A DNA stretch of 64,000 bases from Granulicella sp. GTDB taxonomy: Bacteria > Acidobacteriota > Terriglobia > Terriglobales > Acidobacteriaceae. Of this stretch, positions 44,598 through 52,439 are shown piece after piece; within the stretch, counting starts at the first letter, position 1; each line of letters starts with the position of its first letter. The notes under the pieces are model-generated. The model had not been told where the DNA came from and ran no database searches. It saw only the letters and a program-made list of their open reading frames with translations. Location: NCBI GenBank assembly GCA_027452215.1, contig DAIDGQ010000027.1, positions 62,001-126,000 on the forward strand, in the 5' to 3' direction. The translations under genes were made by a program, and so were the position numbers.

Positions 44598-46175
44598 ATG
44601 TCCGATAGCCCCAAGCAGCCAGCCGACCAGAAGCCCTCGCAGAACTCCACCGAAGTCTACGCCATCCACGGCGCCGAGCCCGAGGTCCTTGCCTACGCCA
44701 TGGCCAAGTACTCCCGTTCGTCCCTGACCATGCGAGAGTCGCTCACCGAGATCAGCTCCCAGCGAGCCGAGCAGTTCCTCAACACCTTCTACTTCCAGTA
44801 CGGCCATCGATCCATCGCCGACCTCGCCCACATCCCCTTCGCCGTCGAGCGCCTCAGCCTCCTCGCCGCCATCGCCCTCGTCGACGAGACCCGCTGGGAC
44901 GGCCAGGAGCGCTCCACCCGCTACCAGAACTTCCAGCGCTCCGGCTGGTTCACCCCTCCACTCGGCAGTCACGCCCGAGCCTCCTACACCCACGCCATCG
45001 AAAGCCTCTTCGCCTCCTACCAGACCCTCAGCGCAGGTATGTTCGAAGCCCTCAAAGCCGCCATCCCGCAGCCCGAGGAGATGAAGCAGGACGTCTACGC
45101 TCGCACCCTCAAGGCCCGGGCCTTTGACGCCGCCCGCTACCTCCTTCCGCTCGCCACCAACACCTCGCTCGGCCAGATCGTCAACGCTCGCACCCTCGAG
45201 AACCAGGTCTCGCGCCTGCTCTCCAGCCCCTTCCACGAGATCCGCGAGCTCGGCCTCAAGCTCCGCACCGCCGCCAGCGAGCCCGCCTGGAACGTCCAGC
45301 GCGACAAGCTCGAAGAGCTCGCCGGTGAAGGTGTCGTCAACCCCGAGGCCACTGCCCAGATCCTCAACGACCTTATGCCTCCCGTGCGAACCGCTCCCAC
45401 CCTCGTCAAATACGCCGAGGCCAGCGAATACCAGATCTCCAGCCGCAGGGAACTCACCCAGGCCGCGCGCGAGCTCATGGATGGCGTCCAGATCTATCCC
45501 GCCCCCATCGTCGACCTGCTCGACGACGAGGAGCATCTCGAGGTCGAACTCGTCACCTCGCTCCTCTATCCCAACTGCCACTACTCCTACCGCCAGCTCC
45601 GAGGAGCCGTCGGAGCCCTCACCGAGACCCGCCGCAACGAGCTCCTCAAAATCGGAACCTCCCATCGCGGCAAGCACGACGAGCTCCTCCGCTCCTTCCA
45701 CTCCGGCCACGGCTTCCGCTTCGACATCCTCATGGACATCGGTGGCTTCCGCGACATGCACCGCCACCGCCGCTGCGTCCAGCTCATCCAGGAGTTCTCC
45801 GACGTCCACGGCTACGACGAGCCCGTCTGCCCCGGCCAGCCCACCCTCGCCGAAGCCGGCCTTGACGCCGCCTACAAGGCCGCCATCGAAGCCGCCTTCA
45901 CCGCCTACCGCACCCTCCGCGACAGCGGCGAGCCCGAAGCCGCACAGAGCGCGCAATACCTCCTGCCGCTAGGCACCCGCTGTCGCGCCATGTTCAAGAT
46001 GGACTTCGCCGAAGCCCTCTACATCGCCGAGCTACGCTCCACCGTAGCCGGCCACTTCAGCTACCGCCGCGTGGCCTGGGAGATGTACCGAGCCGTAGCC
46101 GTCCGCCACCCCGCCCTCGCCGACCTCTTCCGCATCGAAGACGTAAACCTCCCCACAGACCTCCTCAAGAGGTAG
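44598..46175 (+). CDS. Tandem ThyX-like (FAD-dependent thymidylate synthase family) protein
   Basis: This 525-residue protein has two ThyX-like halves, whereas classical ThyX is about 220-250 residues. The first half carries YFQYGHRSIADLAHIPFAVE, ERSTRYQNF (resembling the SxRY part of the ThyX motif) and AARYLLPLATNTSLGQIVNA. The second has GGFRDMHRHRRCVQLIQEFS with RHR, and SAQYLLPLGTRCRAMFKMDF followed by STVAGHFSYRRVAWEMY. The canonical RHRxxSxxxxSxR signature is not complete in either half. It may be a structural paralogue with a different role or a heavily diverged enzyme. ATG at 44598; a GTG three codons upstream is possible. Confidence 0.8.
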   Translation: MSDSPKQPADQKPSQNSTEVYAIHGAEPEVLAYAMAKYSRSSLTMRESLTEISSQRAEQFLNTFYFQYGHRSIADLAHIPFAVERLSLLAAIALVDETRWDGQERSTRYQNFQRSGWFTPPLGSHARASYTHAIESLFASYQTLSAGMFEALKAAIPQPEEMKQDVYARTLKARAFDAARYLLPLATNTSLGQIVNARTLENQVSRLLSSPFHEIRELGLKLRTAASEPAWNVQRDKLEELAGEGVVNPEATAQILNDLMPPVRTAPTLVKYAEASEYQISSRRELTQAARELMDGVQIYPAPIVDLLDDEEHLEVELVTSLLYPNCHYSYRQLRGAVGALTETRRNELLKIGTSHRGKHDELLRSFHSGHGFRFDILMDIGGFRDMHRHRRCVQLIQEFSDVHGYDEPVCPGQPTLAEAGLDAAYKAAIEAAFTAYRTLRDSGEPEAAQSAQYLLPLGTRCRAMFKMDFAEALYIAELRSTVAGHFSYRRVAWEMYRAVAVRHPALADLFRIEDVNLPTDLLKR

Positions 46176-46179
46176 CACC

Positions 46180-46569
46180 CTGACGTCTGAGGAGCTGAAT
46201 TCGCTGGCTAAGCAGACCCTCGATGCTGCCTTTCGTGTCCATACCGCATTGGGCCCAGGCCTGTTGGAAAGCGCATACTCGGCCTGCCTGATCCACGAGC
46301 TGCGCAAGGCAGGACTCGAGGCGAAGACCGAAGTACCCGTTCCGCTGGTCTATGACGGGGTGAAGATGACTGAGGTTGGCTACCGGATCGATATCCTCGT
46401 CGCGAACGAGCTTGTCATCGAGGTCAAATCGCTGGAGGTCATTGCGCCCGTCCATCTTTCGCAGCTGCTCTCCTACCTCAAGCTCTCCAACCGGCGTCTA
46501 GGCCTCCTAATCAACTTCAACGTCGAAAGACTAAGAGACGGAATATATCGCCGAGTGAACAAGCTATAA
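46180..46569 (+). CDS. GxxExxY-family protein, probable CTG start
   Basis: The family name comes from the motif GPGLLESAY, seen here at about residues 26-34, followed by ACLIHELRKAGLEAKTEVPV, PLVYDGVKMTEVGYRIDILV and ANELVIEVKSLEVIAPVHLS (nuclease-like E-x-K core IEVKS). Conserved relatives begin about 25 residues before this motif. The only start that gives that length is the CTG at 46180, with AAGAGG 8 nt upstream and just 4 bp past the ThyX-like stop. The TTG at 46249 would begin in the middle of the motif. The function is unknown; the fold suggests a PD-(D/E)xK-like nuclease. Confidence 0.75.
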   Translation: MTSEELNSLAKQTLDAAFRVHTALGPGLLESAYSACLIHELRKAGLEAKTEVPVPLVYDGVKMTEVGYRIDILVANELVIEVKSLEVIAPVHLSQLLSYLKLSNRRLGLLINFNVERLRDGIYRRVNKL

Positions 46570-46652
46570 AGCTCAAACGCAAAGAGCCAACGAAGCAAGT
46601 CTCACCACGGCACCCTCCGCGAACCTTTGCTCCCTTCTCCGCGTCCTTAGCG
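46570..46652. repeat. Short intergenic repeat-like sequence (CTTCTCCGCGTCCTTAGCG type)
   Basis: CACCCTCCGCGAACCTTTGC followed by TCCCTTCTCCGCGTCCTTAG resembles a short sequence often found between bacterial genes next to GxxExxY genes. It lies between convergent genes and could act as their terminator region. No stem stronger than 5 bp is seen. Confidence 0.3.
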
Positions 46653-47339
46653 TCAAAGCTTCTCCGCACCAGCCGCAAACCGGAATGGATTAAAGTTCGT
46701 GTTCGTATCGAACGTATCCACATGCTCGACCCGCTTCAGCCAGTTCACCACCAGGTACGTCAGCGGAGTAGCCAGCACCTCATACACCACCTTGAACAAA
46801 TAACCCGTGACGATTATCTGGACCATCTTGTGTACTGAAAACGTCCCTGCAAACGTAATGAAGATGACCAGCGTCGTATCGACGGCTTGCCCCACCACGG
46901 TCGACCCTACCGTCCTCGTCCAAAGCCACTGACCCTTGGTCATCAGCTTCAGCTTGGCCATCGTGTACGAGTTCGCAAACTCTCCCGCCCAGAACGCCGT
47001 CAGGCTCGCCACCAGGATCCGAGGAAGTATCCCGAACACCGTCACAAACGCCTGCTGATTATGAAACTCCGGGTCCGACGGCAGCGCGATCACCAGCGCC
47101 GACACCGCATACAGCAGCGCCGTCCCAAAGAACCCCAGCCAGATCGCTCGCCGCGACGCCGCATACCCATAAATCTCCGTAAAAATGTCCCCAAAGATAT
47201 ACGTAACAGGGAACAGCAGCATCGCTCCCGAGGTCGAAACCGGCCCCACGCGAATCACCTTCTGCGCCACCAGGTTGGACACCAGTAAAATCACCACAAA
47301 CGTCGTAGTCAGAGCATCAAGATAGCGAAATCGGCGCAT
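46653..47339 (-). CDS. Queuosine precursor transporter (YhhQ/VUT family)
   Basis: This 228-residue integral membrane transporter imports 7-cyano-7-deazaguanine or related precursors for tRNA queuosine. It has six hydrophobic segments: LTTTFVVILLVSNLVAQKVI, LLFPVTYIFGDIFTEIYGYA (with the conserved acidic pair), RAIWLGFFGTALLYAVSALV, AFWAGEFANSYTMAKLKLMT, VVGQAVDTTLVIFITFAG and YLFKVVYEVLATPLTYLVVN. These match the family. queG, the last enzyme of queuosine synthesis, lies 2.6 kb away but is not in the same operon. Confidence 0.9.
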   Translation of the reverse strand: MRRFRYLDALTTTFVVILLVSNLVAQKVIRVGPVSTSGAMLLFPVTYIFGDIFTEIYGYAASRRAIWLGFFGTALLYAVSALVIALPSDPEFHNQQAFVTVFGILPRILVASLTAFWAGEFANSYTMAKLKLMTKGQWLWTRTVGSTVVGQAVDTTLVIFITFAGTFSVHKMVQIIVTGYLFKVVYEVLATPLTYLVVNWLKRVEHVDTFDTNTNFNPFRFAAGAEKL

Positions 47340-47417
47340 ATTGAAAGCCTACCTTAGACCACCCTCAGGATGCCCTTCGATATTCGCGCCCTAGTTCGAC
47401 TGACTTTCGCCTTTGTT

Positions 47418-47447
47418 TTGCTTTTTCAAATCTCCAGATGCTAGTAT
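47418..47447 (+). promoter_or_regulatory. Possible recA promoter with extended -10
   Basis: TTGCTT (47418-47423) and TAGTAT (47442-47447) are 18 bp apart, and TGC directly before the -10 makes an extended -10 element. It overlaps the upstream in-frame ATG at 47438, supporting the GTG at 47495 as the true recA start. No obvious LexA box (CTGT-N8-ACAG or GAAC-N4-GTTC) is seen. Confidence 0.45.
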
Positions 47448-47494
47448 CGGGTCGTACTCAAACCGATATTTATTCCCTGAGGAGACCCCCTATC

Positions 47495-48568
47495 GTGGCT
47501 GACGACCGTAGCAAAGCGATCGAAACCGCACTCGCGCAACTCGACAAGCAATTCGGCAAAGGGTCGGTGATGCGGCTTGGCGCAAAGGAGGCCGTCGGCC
47601 CCATCGCGGTCATCTCCACCGGTTCAATCTCCTTCGACGCAGCTCTCGGCGTAGGTGGAGTTCCTCGCGGCCGCGTCATCGAAATCTTCGGACCAGAGAG
47701 CTCCGGTAAGACCACCATCACCCTCCAGATCATCGCCGAAGCCCAGAAGTCCGGAGGCCTCGCAGCCTTCGTCGACGCCGAACACGCGCTCGATCCCGCC
47801 TACGCCCGCAAGCTCGGCGTCGACATCGACAACCTCCTCATCTCGCAGCCCGATTACGGCGAACAGGCCCTCGAAATCGTCGAGGCCCTCGTCCGCTCTG
47901 GTGCCATCGATGTGCTCGTAGTCGACTCCGTTGCCGCTCTCGTTCCCAAGGCCGAGCTCGACGGCGAGATGGGAGACTCCCACATGGGTCTGCAGGCCCG
48001 CCTCATGTCCCAGGCCCTCCGCAAGCTCACCGGTACCGTCTCGAAGTCGCGAACCTGCCTCATCTTCATCAACCAGATTCGCGAAAAAATCGGCGTCATG
48101 TTCGGCAACCCCGAGACCACCACCGGAGGCAAGGCCCTCAAGTTCTACTCCTCCATGCGAATCGACATCCGCCGCATCGGCGCGGTCAAGGAAGGCGACG
48201 TCGTCGTCGGCTCCCGCACCAAGGTGAAGGTCGTCAAGAACAAGGTTGCCGCTCCCTTCCGCGACGCTGAGTTCGACATCCTCTACGGCGAAGGAATCTC
48301 CCGTGAGGGCGACACCCTCGACCTCGCCGTCGTCAACAATATCGTCGACAAGTCCGGAGCCTGGTACAGCTACCAGGGTGAGCGCATCGGCCAGGGACGC
48401 GAAAACGTCCGTAGCTTCCTTAAAGAAAACAAGGAAATCTTCGGCCGCATCGACTCCGAGCTGCGCAAGAAGCTCGGCATCAAGGCACTCAGCGAGGCCG
48501 ACATCCCCGCCGTTCCCGACAACGGAGCCGAGCACGCGGTCGCCGCCGTCAAGACCAAACGAGGCTAA
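47495..48568 (+). CDS. recA: Recombinase RecA
   Basis: RecA is the ATP-dependent strand-exchange protein and SOS coprotease. The 357-residue protein has [20 protein letters not shown], Walker [61 protein letters not shown], Walker [21 protein letters not shown], the DNA-binding L2 region [20 protein letters not shown], and a C-terminal tail with a few acidic residues. The GTG at 47495 with GAGGAG upstream gives the standard N-terminus ([10 protein letters not shown]); the ATG at 47438 would add a non-conserved extension lying over the promoter. Confidence 0.98.
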   Translation: MADDRSKAIETALAQLDKQFGKGSVMRLGAKEAVGPIAVISTGSISFDAALGVGGVPRGRVIEIFGPESSGKTTITLQIIAEAQKSGGLAAFVDAEHALDPAYARKLGVDIDNLLISQPDYGEQALEIVEALVRSGAIDVLVVDSVAALVPKAELDGEMGDSHMGLQARLMSQALRKLTGTVSKSRTCLIFINQIREKIGVMFGNPETTTGGKALKFYSSMRIDIRRIGAVKEGDVVVGSRTKVKVVKNKVAAPFRDAEFDILYGEGISREGDTLDLAVVNNIVDKSGAWYSYQGERIGQGRENVRSFLKENKEIFGRIDSELRKKLGIKALSEADIPAVPDNGAEHAVAAVKTKRG

Positions 48569-48594
48569 CCCCCTTCCCACCCATCAGCTACCCC

Positions 48595-48625
48595 GGCGGC
48601 CCGGTTCCTCATGGACCGGGCCGCC
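48595..48625 (+). terminator. recA terminator
   Basis: GGCGGCCCGGT (48595-48605) and ACCGGGCCGCC (48615-48625) form a perfect 11-bp, very GC-rich stem with a 9-nt loop, 26 bp after the recA stop. No T-run follows. Confidence 0.7.
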
Positions 48626-48706
48626 CTGCGTCCACCCTCCGAAACTCCCCGAACTGGCGCATGATACCGCTTTCATGTACAAATAGCATGGTTTCGGAGA
48701 ACGCAA

Positions 48707-49900
48707 ATGAGCCGCATGCTGAAGTGTCTGTCGATGATCTGCCTCGCCGCCGGGTTCGCCCTCCTCGCCCCAGCCCCCGCACGTGGTCTGGATAATGGTG
48801 CCGCCCGCACTCCGCCGATGGGCTGGAACAGCTGGAACAAGTTCGCCTGCAAGGGCATCAGCGAAGCTGTCATTCGAGCCTCCGCCGACGCCATCGCCTC
48901 CAACGGCATGAAGGACGCCGGCTACCAGTACGTCAACATGGACGACTGCTGGCAGGTCAGCCGCGACTCCTCCGGCAACATCGTCGCCGACCCCGAGAAG
49001 TTCCCCTCCGGCATCAAGGCGCTCGCCGACTACGTCCACAGCAAGGGCCTCAAGCTCGGCATCTACACCGACGCCGGAACCAAGACCTGCGCCGGCCGCC
49101 CCGGCAGCATGGGCCACGAGTACCAGGACGCCCAGCAGTACGCCAACTGGGGCATCGACTACGTCAAGGAAGACTGGTGCAGCACCCTCCCCGGCCAGAG
49201 CAGTGAAGCCTCCTACACCCTCATGCGCGACGCCCTCGCCGCCACCGGCAGGCCCATCGTCTTCAGCATCTGCGAGTGGGGCTCCACCAAGCCCTGGCTC
49301 TGGGCCGGTCCGGTTGGCAACCTGTGGCGTTCCACAGGAGACATCCAGGACTGCTGGGACTGCAAAAAGTCCTGGGGAGGCAACGGCCTCCTCCAGATCC
49401 TCGACCAGATGGATCCGCTCTACAGCTACGCCGGCCCCGGCCACTGGAACGACCCCGACATGCTCGAGGTCGGCAACGGCGGCATGACCACCGACGAATA
49501 CCGCGTCCACTTCAGCCTCTGGGCGCTCTTCTCCGCGCCTCTGCTCGCCGGCAACGACCTTCAGCACATGACCCCCGAGGTCCGTGACATTCTCCTCAAC
49601 AAGGACGTCATCGCCATCGACCAGGACCCCATGGGCATCCAGGGCCATCGCGTCCACAAGGCGGGCGACCTCGAAGTCTGGTCCAAGCAACTCGGCGACG
49701 GAGGCCGCGCCGTAGCGCTCGTCAACCGCAGCGCCACGCCCGCAACCATCTCCGCCGATTGGCGCGACCTCGGTTATCCGCCATCGCTCCCCGCCGCCGT
49801 CCGCGACCTCTGGGCGCACAAAGACCTCGCCCAGCACACCGGCAGCTTCTCTGCCGAAGTCCCCAGCCACGGCGTAGTCATGGTCCGCATCAAGCCCTGA
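48707..49900 (+). CDS. Alpha-galactosidase, glycoside hydrolase family 27
   Basis: This secreted enzyme removes terminal alpha-galactosyl residues from oligo- and polysaccharides. The 397-residue protein has signal peptide LSMICLAAGFALLAPAPARG. GH27 motifs are ARTPPMGWNSWNKFACKG, YVNMDDCWQVSRDSSGNIVA, LKLGIYTDAGTKTCAGRPGS, nucleophile region GIDYVKEDWCSTLPG (YxKxDxC written YVKEDWC, Asp nucleophile), acid/base region RSTGDIQDCWDCKKSWGGN, and PGHWNDPDMLEVGNGGM. The C-terminal beta domain ends the protein. It stands as a single gene, consistent with plant polysaccharide use. Confidence 0.95.
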   Translation: MSRMLKCLSMICLAAGFALLAPAPARGLDNGAARTPPMGWNSWNKFACKGISEAVIRASADAIASNGMKDAGYQYVNMDDCWQVSRDSSGNIVADPEKFPSGIKALADYVHSKGLKLGIYTDAGTKTCAGRPGSMGHEYQDAQQYANWGIDYVKEDWCSTLPGQSSEASYTLMRDALAATGRPIVFSICEWGSTKPWLWAGPVGNLWRSTGDIQDCWDCKKSWGGNGLLQILDQMDPLYSYAGPGHWNDPDMLEVGNGGMTTDEYRVHFSLWALFSAPLLAGNDLQHMTPEVRDILLNKDVIAIDQDPMGIQGHRVHKAGDLEVWSKQLGDGGRAVALVNRSATPATISADWRDLGYPPSLPAAVRDLWAHKDLAQHTGSFSAEVPSHGVVMVRIKP

Positions 49901-49939
49901 CGCCCCTGCCCGCGGCTCCCAGTGCGCGACAATAGCGGA

Positions 49940-51073
49940 ATGTCCCTCACCCTCGAAGACCGCCAGTGGATCGAGCAGCGAGCCCGCGCCGCCGGCTTCG
50001 ATCTCTCCGGCATCGCCCCCGTCTCCGACCCCTCCAGCCCCTCCGCCGCCGAGGCCGACCGTCGCTACGCCGAGTGGATCGCCGCCGGTCGCGCCGGAGA
50101 GATGGACTATCTCAAGCGAGCCGACGAGGCCGGCGACTACCTCCGCGGCGACCTTCGCCGGGCCATCCCCTGGGCGCGCTCCGTCATCGTCTGCGCCGTC
50201 AACTACAACGCCGACGCACCCCGCTCCATCGATCCCGCGCCCGCCAACTCCGGCTGGATCGCCCGCTACGCCTGGAGCGGCTGCAGCGACTCCACCGCCG
50301 CCTCCGACTACCACGACGTCCTCCTCCCCCAACTCCGCGTCATCGAAGCCGATCTCCGCCAGCGCTTCGGCGCGGCCTTCGACTCCCGCTGCTACGTCGA
50401 CACCGGCCCCCTCGTCGAGCGAGGCTATGCCGCCCGCGCCGGAGTCGGCTGGGTCGGCAAAAACACCTGCATCCTCAACCAGCAGCAGGGCTCCTGGCTC
50501 CTCCTCGGCGTCATCGTCACCTCGCTCGAGCTAGCTCCCGACGCCCTCACCCTCCCCTCCGCCGACCGCTGCGGCACCTGCACCCGCTGCATCGACGCCT
50601 GCCCCACCGACGCTCTCCTCGCCACCTCCGACCCCCTCTCCGCCCGCCAGATGGACGCCTCCCGCTGCATCGCCTATCTCACCATTGAGAAGAAGGGAAG
50701 CATCCCCGCCGACCTCCGCCCCCTCATCGGCCGCCAGGTCTTCGGCTGCGACATCTGCCAGGACGTCTGCCCCTGGAACCGCAAGGCCCCCATCGCGCAG
50801 ACCAGCCCACTGCCCGCGCGCCACCAGCTCGTCAACCCTGCACTCGACTGGCTCGCCTCCCTCGACCGCCCCGCCTTCAACCGCGTCTTCCGCAACTCTC
50901 CCCTCGAGCGAACCCGCCGCAAGCGAATCCTCCGCAACGTGGCCATCGCCATGGGCAACAGCGGCAGCGCCGGTTTCCTCCCGCAACTCGATGCCTGGGC
51001 CTCCTCCGAAGATCCCATCCTGGCCGACGCCGCAGCCTGGGCCGCCCAGCGTCTTCGCCGCCCTCCCGCATAA
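49940..51073 (+). CDS. queG: Epoxyqueuosine reductase QueG
   Basis: QueG reduces epoxyqueuosine in tRNA to queuosine, using cobalamin and two [4Fe-4S] clusters. The 377-residue protein has DLSGIAPVSDPSSPSAAEAD, MDYLKRADEAGDYLRGDLRR, YVDTGPLVERGYAARAGVGW, VGKNTCILNQQQGSWLLLGV, ferredoxin motif ADRCGTCTRCIDACPTDALL and second cluster site GCDICQDVCPWNRKAP. The C-terminal helical repeats are short. The ATG at 49940 (MSLTLEDRQW) is preferred over the upstream GTG at 49922. It follows GH27 by about 40 bp, but functional linkage is unlikely. Confidence 0.95.
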   Translation: MSLTLEDRQWIEQRARAAGFDLSGIAPVSDPSSPSAAEADRRYAEWIAAGRAGEMDYLKRADEAGDYLRGDLRRAIPWARSVIVCAVNYNADAPRSIDPAPANSGWIARYAWSGCSDSTAASDYHDVLLPQLRVIEADLRQRFGAAFDSRCYVDTGPLVERGYAARAGVGWVGKNTCILNQQQGSWLLLGVIVTSLELAPDALTLPSADRCGTCTRCIDACPTDALLATSDPLSARQMDASRCIAYLTIEKKGSIPADLRPLIGRQVFGCDICQDVCPWNRKAPIAQTSPLPARHQLVNPALDWLASLDRPAFNRVFRNSPLERTRRKRILRNVAIAMGNSGSAGFLPQLDAWASSEDPILADAAAWAAQRLRRPPA

Positions 51074-51136
51074 AGCTCCCACACGATTTCCGAAGCTTTC
51101 GCATTTCGCCACCGGCCAGCAACGTAAACTTGCATC

Positions 51137-52156
51137 ATGGCTATCGAACGACTCAGCATCGTGCCCCGCCGAGTGCCCGTCACCGAGATCCAGAAATCCT
51201 CCGGCAGCCGTGGCGAAGGCCCCGACAGCACCACCGCGCAGCCTGCCGGCGAAGAGAACGTCTCCCCCAGCCTCGTCGCCTCCGACGCCATCCCCGTCGC
51301 CCAGGGAGGAACCTGGCAGCAGATCGTCGCCCTCGCCCACTACATGTCCAAGACCGAGGTCCACACCTACGCCTTCAGCGTCGCCGCCCAGGTCATCCTC
51401 TCGCTCTTTCCCTTCATCGTGCTGCTCCTCACCGTCGCCCAGCGAGTCTTCCACTCCCCCCGCCTCGTCGACGTCGTCGGCCAGATGATGACCAACTTCC
51501 TCCCCAGCAATCAGGACTTCGTCATGCGCAACATGCGAGTCCTCGCCTTCGCCCACACCCGCACCCGCATCTTCTCCGTCATCATGCTGCTCATCACCAC
51601 CACCGGAGTCTTTCTCCCCCTCGAGGTCGCGCTCAACAGCGTCTGGGGAGTCAAGAAGAACCGCAACTACCTCCACAACCAGATCGTCTCTCTCGGCCTC
51701 GCCGCCGGAGTCAGCGTCCTCGCCATGGCCTCGGTCGCCCTCAGCGCCGCGCAGCAATCGGTCATGAGCTTCATCTTCTTCGGCCACACCAACAACATCG
51801 TCTTCACCGTCGTCGGAGACAGTTTTCTCCGTATCTGCGCCGGCCTCGCCAGCATTGCTCTCTTCTTCCTCATCTACTGGGGCCTCCCCAATCGCAAGAT
51901 CCCCGCCCGCTCCGTTCTACCCACCGCCATCGTAATGGGCCTCTTGTGGGAGGGAGCCAAGTACCTCTACATCCTCGCCCTCCCGCATCTGGACTTCCGC
52001 TCCATCTACGGCCCCTTTGAGGTCTCTGTTGGACTCATCATGTGGGCCTTCATCAGCGGCCTGCTGCTCCTCGCCGGAGCCTACGTCTCGGCCACCCGCC
52101 AGGCCCTCCGCGAAGCCCGCAAAGCCGACCTCGCCCGCGAACAGTCCGCCCGCTAA
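51137..52156 (+). CDS. YihY/virulence factor BrkB-family membrane protein
   Basis: This 339-residue protein has a 60-residue polar N-terminus and then at least six membrane helices: VHTYAFSVAAQVILSLFPFI, VIMLLITTTGVFLPLEVALN with NSVWGVKKNRNY, LGLAAGVSVLAMASVALSAA, LASIALFFLIYWGLPNRKIP, and SVGLIMWAFISGLLLLAGAY. These match YihY/BrkB (formerly misassigned as RNase BN). The physiological role is unknown; a transport or export role is suspected in the family. The C-terminus is charged (REARKADLAREQSA). Confidence 0.88.
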   Translation: MAIERLSIVPRRVPVTEIQKSSGSRGEGPDSTTAQPAGEENVSPSLVASDAIPVAQGGTWQQIVALAHYMSKTEVHTYAFSVAAQVILSLFPFIVLLLTVAQRVFHSPRLVDVVGQMMTNFLPSNQDFVMRNMRVLAFAHTRTRIFSVIMLLITTTGVFLPLEVALNSVWGVKKNRNYLHNQIVSLGLAAGVSVLAMASVALSAAQQSVMSFIFFGHTNNIVFTVVGDSFLRICAGLASIALFFLIYWGLPNRKIPARSVLPTAIVMGLLWEGAKYLYILALPHLDFRSIYGPFEVSVGLIMWAFISGLLLLAGAYVSATRQALREARKADLAREQSAR

Positions 52157-52202
52157 CCACGCACCAGGCTCCTCCGCAACGACGAAGTCTCTGCACAAGC
52201 CT

Positions 52203-52380
52203 GAGCCTTCAAGAGGCTGGGACTTTAGCCCAAACCTCAGCATTCAACTGGCAGGGCTTCAGTCACGACTCTCAGCATCGAAGTGGCAGGCCTTGGGTAC
52301 ATGACCCTCAAGATCGAAAGGGCAGTGTCTTAGTCATTGCACTTCACTTCGAAGGGGAGGGACTTTAGTCCCGCCCTAAC
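52203..52380. repeat. Degenerate tandem repeat, five units of 35-36 nt
   Basis: The units begin at 52203, 52238, 52273, 52309 and 52345. Each starts near AGC-AT-CGAA, contains GGCAGGG or GGGAGGG, and then a TTTAGTC-like core, and the fifth holds the palindrome GGGACTTTAGTCCC. Conservation between neighbours is only partial, so this is an old array. There are no spacers, and the units do not alternate with unique sequence, so it is not a CRISPR. A further related module, CCGGCTTTAGCCGCCGAAGG, follows at about 52401. Confidence 0.6.
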
Positions 52381-52439
52381 CGCGGCAGCGAACGCCCGGC
52401 TTTAGCCGCCGAAGGGAATGCCGCCCCCCACGCCGCCCC

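Noticed and set aside
44538-45956. 472-codon frame antisense to the ThyX-like gene
   Set aside because: Low-complexity Gly/Val/Glu translation typical of the complement of a GC-rich gene; the plus-strand frame has clear domain motifs.
48584-50332. 582-codon frame antisense to the alpha-galactosidase and queG
   Set aside because: Pure antisense artefact: Gly/Val/Ala/Asp-rich with no motifs, while GH27 and QueG motifs are on the other strand.
52203-52380. CRISPR array
   Set aside because: The units are directly adjacent without spacers, poorly conserved, and no cas gene is present.
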